A DNA stretch of 37,719 nt from Candidatus Nitrosocosmicus sp. (GTDB lineage Archaea; Thermoproteota; Nitrososphaeria; Nitrososphaerales; Nitrososphaeraceae), in assembly GCA_030452275.1 (NCBI GenBank), contig JAKDMR010000001.1:1-37719 (forward strand), given 5' to 3'. How positions within the stretch are numbered: the stretch's first letter is position 1; each line of letters starts with the position of its first letter. The notes beneath the pieces are model-generated. The model saw only the letters and a program-made list of their open reading frames with translations, made no database searches and was not told the origin of the DNA. A program made the translations under genes and the position numbers. Positions 33,814 to 37,719 of the stretch are shown here, one piece after another.

Positions 33814-35043
33814 ATGTCTGATACGTCATCTTTTGATTTTAATGAATCCGGAAAAAACGGCAAGCATACATCCAAATACCAAAATGCTGAACCAGATGAC
33901 AAAAATAAAAATTGGCTTGAAGGGGTATTTAGGAGATACTACTTTTATCATTATTCACAAATTGAACTAGGTGAGTTGATTAATGAACATGAATTTGGAT
34001 TCAGACTGTTCGATGGGAAAATCCGCAGGCACCTAGCCTTTAACGACAAAAAAGAGTTATATGCATATATTATAAAATTTTCTCCCTCTGATATTTTTTA
34101 TTCCTCGTCCCGATATCAAAATCCGAAAGCAGAAATCGATCAAAAAGGCTGGATCGGGTCTGATCTTATATTTGATATTGATGGAAAAGATCTTCATTTA
34201 GAGTGTGCTCAAAGTCATAACTTAGTTTTGTGTAGGGATTGCAGCTTTATTTCTAAAGGCATCATCCCCAAATGTGCAGGTTGTAATAGTACCCGATTAC
34301 AAATTATCGATATGCCGTGCTCTAGATGTATCAAATCTTTAACCGGGGAAGTCAAAAAGCTAACAGAAATACTTAAAGATGATTTTGGGATTGTTAGTGA
34401 ATCTATATTTATCTATTTTTCGGGCAACAACGGATACCACATTCACGTTGTCGATAAGAATTTTTATGGCATCTCAGCTCAGAAACGAAGTGCTTTTGCT
34501 CAATACTTAATGGGTAAAGGATACTTGATTGAGAATTTAGGCATTAGAAAAAATACCGATGGCGTCCTTACACCGATGCACAACAAAGTTCAATATAACC
34601 AGGGTTGGAGAAGAAGAATTTTTGATTCGATGCATCTACCCATTCAGAATCATAGAATTGATGACAAGTTTGTCAAGAAATATGTTCGTATGCTAGACGC
34701 AAAGAATAACAACACCAATGACATTATTAGTACCAATATTTTTGACCTATCTGCAAAAATCGATCCGAACGTCACTATGGACATTCATAGAATATTCAGA
34801 CTCGCTGGCTCCATTAATAGTAAGAGTGGATTAATCAAAGCTTTTTGCAAAGATTTGGATTCATTCAATCCATTTGTGGATGCTTGCTTTGTTGGAGGAG
34901 ATTCCAATGTTAAAATAGATTCGAAATTAAACATCAAGATATCTTTGAAAGGAAAACAATTTAGCTTAAAACCTGGAGCGAATACGATTCCTGAGTATGT
35001 GGCTGCTTATGTGGTTTGTAAGGGCATTGGAGATATTCAGTAA
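33814..35043 (+). CDS. priS: DNA primase small (catalytic) subunit
   Basis: Catalytic subunit of the archaeal primase. The 409 residues include the metal-binding Asp pair in LIFDIDGKD, a zinc-binding cluster (ECAQSHNLVLCRDCS, then CAGC and CSRC) and the SGNNGYHIHV motif with catalytic-region His residues, then the RLAGSINSKSG segment and a C-terminal region. ATG 33814 (MSDTSSFDF) is chosen; an earlier in-frame ATG at 33745 lies inside priL and would add 23 residues. Residues 1-30 are polar and weakly conserved. The one-base gap to priL implies co-translation. Confidence 0.93.
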   Translation: MSDTSSFDFNESGKNGKHTSKYQNAEPDDKNKNWLEGVFRRYYFYHYSQIELGELINEHEFGFRLFDGKIRRHLAFNDKKELYAYIIKFSPSDIFYSSSRYQNPKAEIDQKGWIGSDLIFDIDGKDLHLECAQSHNLVLCRDCSFISKGIIPKCAGCNSTRLQIIDMPCSRCIKSLTGEVKKLTEILKDDFGIVSESIFIYFSGNNGYHIHVVDKNFYGISAQKRSAFAQYLMGKGYLIENLGIRKNTDGVLTPMHNKVQYNQGWRRRIFDSMHLPIQNHRIDDKFVKKYVRMLDAKNNNTNDIISTNIFDLSAKIDPNVTMDIHRIFRLAGSINSKSGLIKAFCKDLDSFNPFVDACFVGGDSNVKIDSKLNIKISLKGKQFSLKPGANTIPEYVAAYVVCKGIGDIQ

Positions 35044-35082
35044 TACACATAGTAATAAATCATAAAGCCAAGGTTATCAGTG

Positions 35083-35466
35083 ATGGACCATGGATCAGAC
35101 TATGAACCGACTGTAGAATACTGGGTCATTGCATTTTTTAAAACCCATTCAAAAAATAAAACATATTACAGGCAATTCATGGCTACCGGATTTTATGAGG
35201 CTTTTGATATTGCGATGACTTTTTCTGAAAAAACTACTTGCCAAATTCTTTGGTATAAAGAGAAACGAAAATGTGATTCAAAATTCACAGAATTAGGTAT
35301 CCCTTTATTGGAAAGCTTTTGTACTTTTTGCAATAAAGAGTTTAATAATATTGAGCCAATAAAGTGTAATTACGAAAAAAATAATTTCAGTTGCAAGTCT
35401 GAATTTTGCTCTTTAGATTGTAAGGAGGAACATTTTTACTTTAAACATGTTAGATTACTATCTTGA
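35083..35466 (+). CDS. Unknown protein with C-terminal Cys/His zinc finger
   Basis: The 127-residue product starts at ATG 35083 (GTG 35080 would add one residue). The N-terminal part (VEYWVIAFFKTHSKNKTYYRQFMATGFYEAFD) is compact and aromatic-rich. The C-terminal 50 residues hold FCTFCNKEF, then KCNYEKNNFSC, then FCSLDCKEEHFYFKH: six or more Cys with terminal His residues, resembling a MYND/HIT- or treble-clef-like finger. It lies 40 nt after priS in the same direction. Function unknown; it may travel with the primase pair. Confidence 0.65.
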   Translation: MDHGSDYEPTVEYWVIAFFKTHSKNKTYYRQFMATGFYEAFDIAMTFSEKTTCQILWYKEKRKCDSKFTELGIPLLESFCTFCNKEFNNIEPIKCNYEKNNFSCKSEFCSLDCKEEHFYFKHVRLLS

Positions 35467-35475
35467 TTTTTATAG

Positions 35476-35868
35476 TTAGTTTACCTTTTTTATTAATTCT
35501 AAATATCCCTTGACCATGTTAGGATCAATTACACCTTGAACTACTGAAGAAACACCAGATTCCAAAACTATATCCATTGCTACTGCACTGTAAGGAATAT
35601 CAAATTCTTCAATCTCTTGTGAATCATTAGTTTCATAAATTTGTTCATCAGTATTTCCGATTATTTTGAACGCCAAAATCCTGTCAATTTTGCGCATACC
35701 TGATCCTCCTCCCCTACCTCCTGCTGAACCACTAGATTCTTTAACCATTAGAACGAATATTGTATTTTCTCTCATGCTGCCAGCTACACTGGTCAAATTA
35801 ATTTCCTGTGATGAAACTATCAATTTCCGCCTTGGAAGCAGCAATATCTCTGATATTTTAATGACCAT
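35476..35868 (-). CDS. Unknown small protein with a Gly-rich loop
   Basis: I do not recognise the family. From ATG 35868 it is 130 residues; an in-frame ATG at 35886 is possible, and longer versions start with hydrophobic residues encoded upstream of the likely promoter. The sequence is strand-rich (EILLLPRRKLIVSSQEINLTS) with a glycine loop GSAGGRGGGSG (about residues 44-54), an acidic middle and a helix (MVKGYLELIKKVN) at the end. A TATA-like AAATATTTTT about 34 nt upstream supports the start. It converges with the preceding Cys-rich gene (9-bp gap) and diverges from mtnA. Confidence 0.55.
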   Translation of the reverse strand: MVIKISEILLLPRRKLIVSSQEINLTSVAGSMRENTIFVLMVKESSGSAGGRGGGSGMRKIDRILAFKIIGNTDEQIYETNDSQEIEEFDIPYSAVAMDIVLESGVSSVVQGVIDPNMVKGYLELIKKVN

Positions 35869-35940
35869 GCGATTAAGACAATACATGCTAATAAAAATAT
35901 TTATTGTAGATGGTATGCTGGTAGAAATAAATAATGAATA

Positions 35941-35956
35941 GATAAAATAATTTATC
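35941..35956. repeat. Inverted repeat just before the mtnA start
   Basis: GATAAA (35941-35946) and TTTATC (35951-35956) pair around ATAA, ending 4 nt before the ATG. It may be part of the promoter region or a regulator site; the AT-rich setting makes chance plausible. Confidence 0.25.
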
Positions 35957-35960
35957 AATT

Positions 35961-37016
35961 ATGGCTAAGCCTAACAACGAGGGTTATCTTACTACAATCG
36001 CTTGGGAAAATTATGGTGTAAAATTAATTGATCAAACTAAATTACCTGAATCACTTGAATATATAACCTGTAAGAACCATTTGGATGTAGCAGACGCAAT
36101 TAAAAAGTTAGCAATTCGTGGAGCCCCAGCAATTGGTGTTGCTGCAGCGATGGGGCTTGCCCTTTGTGCCAACAACAGTAAATGCAATAACAAGGATAAG
36201 ATGATGGAGGAGTTAGGACTAGCTTACGATATTTTACTCAAGACCAGACCCACGGCCATCAACCTAAAATGGGGATTAGATAGAGTATTTGAGGAGGCAA
36301 GGAAATACGATACAGTAGACGATATCAAGAAACATGCAATTCTTCAAGCAATTAAGATGTCTCATGATGATGTCACTATCAATAAGTTGTTGGGAAAATT
36401 TGGCTCTAATTTAATCAATGATGGGGACGTAGTGATGACCCATTGTAATGCTGGAGCGTTGGCTACAGTCTCTTATGGAACTGCGCTGGGTGTAATCAGG
36501 TCAGTAATGGAGTCAGGGAAGAAGGTTAGTGTTATTGCAACAGAGACCAGACCCGTAATGCAAGGATCAAGGCTTACTGCATTTGAGCTGGTGCATGACG
36601 GTATCGATGTCAGTTTGATTCCAGATACTGCGGTAGGATATTTAATGTCAAATAAGATGATTGATAAGGTAGTGGTAGGTGCTGATAGAATACTAAAATC
36701 GGGCCATGTCTTTAACAAGATAGGTACGTATCAAGTGGCTCTCCTTGCTAAGGCCCATGACATCCCATTTTACGTTGCTGCGCCATTATCAACTTTTGAT
36801 TTGAATAATAACGAAAAAGATATCGTTATTGAAGAGCGTTCCGTAGATGAGGTGGTAAAAATAGGTGAAAAAAGAATCGCACCAGTAGGGGTAAGAATTT
36901 TTAATCCTGCTTTTGATGTAACTTCTCCAGATCTAATCGCCGGAATAATCACAGAGAGAGGGGTTATTTATCCACCCTATGAATTAAACCTGAGGCCCCT
37001 GTTTCAGTCAGATTGA
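35961..37016 (+). CDS. mtnA: Methylthioribose-1-phosphate isomerase-like protein
   Basis: Isomerase of the eIF2B/MtnA family, converting an aldose 1-phosphate to a ketose 1-phosphate in methionine salvage. The 351-residue chain has the MtnA signature AIRGAPAIGVAAAMGLAL, the catalytic Cys in MTHCNAGALATVSYGTALG, the ETRPVMQGSRLTAFEL segment and the catalytic Asp in VGADRI, followed by FNKIGTYQVALLAKAH. The NAGALAT form favours MtnA over ribose-1,5-bisphosphate isomerase, which lacks it. Other salvage genes are not adjacent. Confidence 0.9.
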   Translation: MAKPNNEGYLTTIAWENYGVKLIDQTKLPESLEYITCKNHLDVADAIKKLAIRGAPAIGVAAAMGLALCANNSKCNNKDKMMEELGLAYDILLKTRPTAINLKWGLDRVFEEARKYDTVDDIKKHAILQAIKMSHDDVTINKLLGKFGSNLINDGDVVMTHCNAGALATVSYGTALGVIRSVMESGKKVSVIATETRPVMQGSRLTAFELVHDGIDVSLIPDTAVGYLMSNKMIDKVVVGADRILKSGHVFNKIGTYQVALLAKAHDIPFYVAAPLSTFDLNNNEKDIVIEERSVDEVVKIGEKRIAPVGVRIFNPAFDVTSPDLIAGIITERGVIYPPYELNLRPLFQSD

Positions 37017-37050
37017 TGACAGCTCGGTAACGTCTAAAGACCATCAAAAA

Positions 37051-37060
37051 AATTTAAAAA
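37051..37060 (+). promoter_or_regulatory. TATA-like box for the MIP18-PqqD-like gene
   Basis: AATTTAAAAA is centred about 28 nt before the GTG start, consistent with a leaderless transcript and supporting the GTG over later starts. Confidence 0.4.
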
Positions 37061-37082
37061 GCGGTTAACTACACATTGAATA

Positions 37083-37694
37083 GTGCATACAGAGCAAATA
37101 ACTAGGGAAAGAGTTTTTTCCGAATTAAGAAAATGTATGGATCCAGAAATTCCAGTTAATGTAGTAGATCTTGGTTTGATCTATAATGTGGATGTTTCGG
37201 AAAAAAATAATATTGATATTAAAATGACCATGACTACACGTGGTTGTCCCTTACACGATACTTTAGTAAGTGACGTAAAAAAATATGTCAATACCATAGA
37301 AGGTGTTGGGGATATTAATGTACAAATAGTGTGGGATCCTCCATGGTCTATAGAAAAAATGAATCCCGCAGTCAGGGATAAACTCGGATTCGGTAAACCC
37401 ACCCTGAGATTTAAGATTGATTATGAAAAGTATATGCCCATGAAGGTCGGCAAAGTAACTAAGCAGGAGGATGGATCCTTGGCTGTAGTGAATGAGAAAG
37501 GCCAAGGATTCATGGTAAACGAAAACATTATCGAGTTTTGGGAAAATTGTACTGGGGACAAAACCATAAACCAATTAGCTGACAATTTCTCAGAAAAATT
37601 AAGTCTCCCTCGTCAACAGGTAGAACAGGAGGTAGTTCAATTGATTCAGCAATTGATGGAAGCAGAGTTGTTGATGCCTACTAATGAGAATTAG
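37083..37694 (+). CDS. MIP18 (SufT)-family Fe-S protein with C-terminal PqqD-like domain
   Basis: Residues about 1-105 form a MIP18/DUF59 domain: the CMDPEIPVNVVDLGLIYNVDV block and the conserved Cys in TTRGCPLHDTL, then WDPPWS. Such domains help deliver Fe-S clusters to target proteins. A linker (PTLRFKIDYEKYMPMKVG) leads to a C-terminal part of about 80 residues, GFMVNENIIEFWENCTGDKTINQLADNFSE, which resembles PqqD-like, winged-helix peptide-binding domains. The start is GTG 37083, with a TATA-like AATTTAAAAA 28 nt upstream, fitting a leaderless mRNA. The fusion suggests it recruits or senses a particular client; that is inference. Confidence 0.75.
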   Translation: MHTEQITRERVFSELRKCMDPEIPVNVVDLGLIYNVDVSEKNNIDIKMTMTTRGCPLHDTLVSDVKKYVNTIEGVGDINVQIVWDPPWSIEKMNPAVRDKLGFGKPTLRFKIDYEKYMPMKVGKVTKQEDGSLAVVNEKGQGFMVNENIIEFWENCTGDKTINQLADNFSEKLSLPRQQVEQEVVQLIQQLMEAELLMPTNEN

Positions 37695-37719
37695 TCAGGT
37701 TTAGATGGGTCAACCCCCA

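Overview
The window is a piece of an ammonia-oxidising archaeon of the Nitrososphaeria (Thaumarchaeota). Reasons: archaeal genes throughout (Rpo5/RpoH, archaeal NusA, RfcL, PriS/PriL, Cbf5, AdkA, L30e); an unsplit RNA polymerase subunit A (A' and A'' in one 1264-residue chain, a recognised thaumarchaeal trait); and the three-gene acetyl/propionyl-CoA carboxylase set used in thaumarchaeal carbon fixation. The DNA is AT-rich, which fits a Nitrosocosmicus-like lineage better than the GC-richer Nitrososphaera species; that genus guess is inference. No rRNA, tRNA or CRISPR array was recognised.

Layout. 1-1240: a decayed IS630-type transposase (three frameshifts), then an apparently empty 450-base stretch. 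1677-2915 (minus): an anchored surface protein with an exact internal 277-bp repeat. 3243-12700: rpoH-rpoB-rpoA-rpl30e, then nusA-rps12-rps7, the classic archaeal transcription/translation block. 12742-15933: an unrecognised 375-residue protein, clamp-loader large subunit RfcL, a four-CxxC protein and a small charged protein. 16020-19604: carboxyltransferase, biotin carboxylase and biotin carrier. 19702-20220 (minus): a BCP/PrxQ-type peroxiredoxin.

20340-25552 is the most interesting block: cysteine desulfurase, larE and larC on the minus strand, diverging from malate dehydrogenase and larB on the plus strand. LarB, LarC and LarE are the full biosynthetic set for the nickel-pincer nucleotide cofactor. 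The desulfurase overlaps larE and could feed it sulfur. No LarA-type enzyme that would use the cofactor lies in the window.

25553-26151 is a gene-poor gap with a possible 51-residue membrane peptide and a 36-nt relic of rps5. 26152-32430 is the distal spc-type operon: rpl18-rps5-rpl30-rpl15-secY-adkA-cmk-cbf5. The middle of secY has strikingly different codon use from its own start and from its neighbours. 32509-32667 (minus) holds an overlooked 52-residue Cys-rich protein back to back with priL-priS. The window ends with a Cys-rich protein, a minus-strand unknown, an MtnA-type isomerase and a MIP18 (SufT)-like protein with an appended PqqD-like domain.

Several genes have an archaeal TATA-like box 26-29 nt before the start codon, consistent with leaderless transcripts. 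Genes inside operons more often carry a GGAGG- or GGTGAT-type ribosome binding site.
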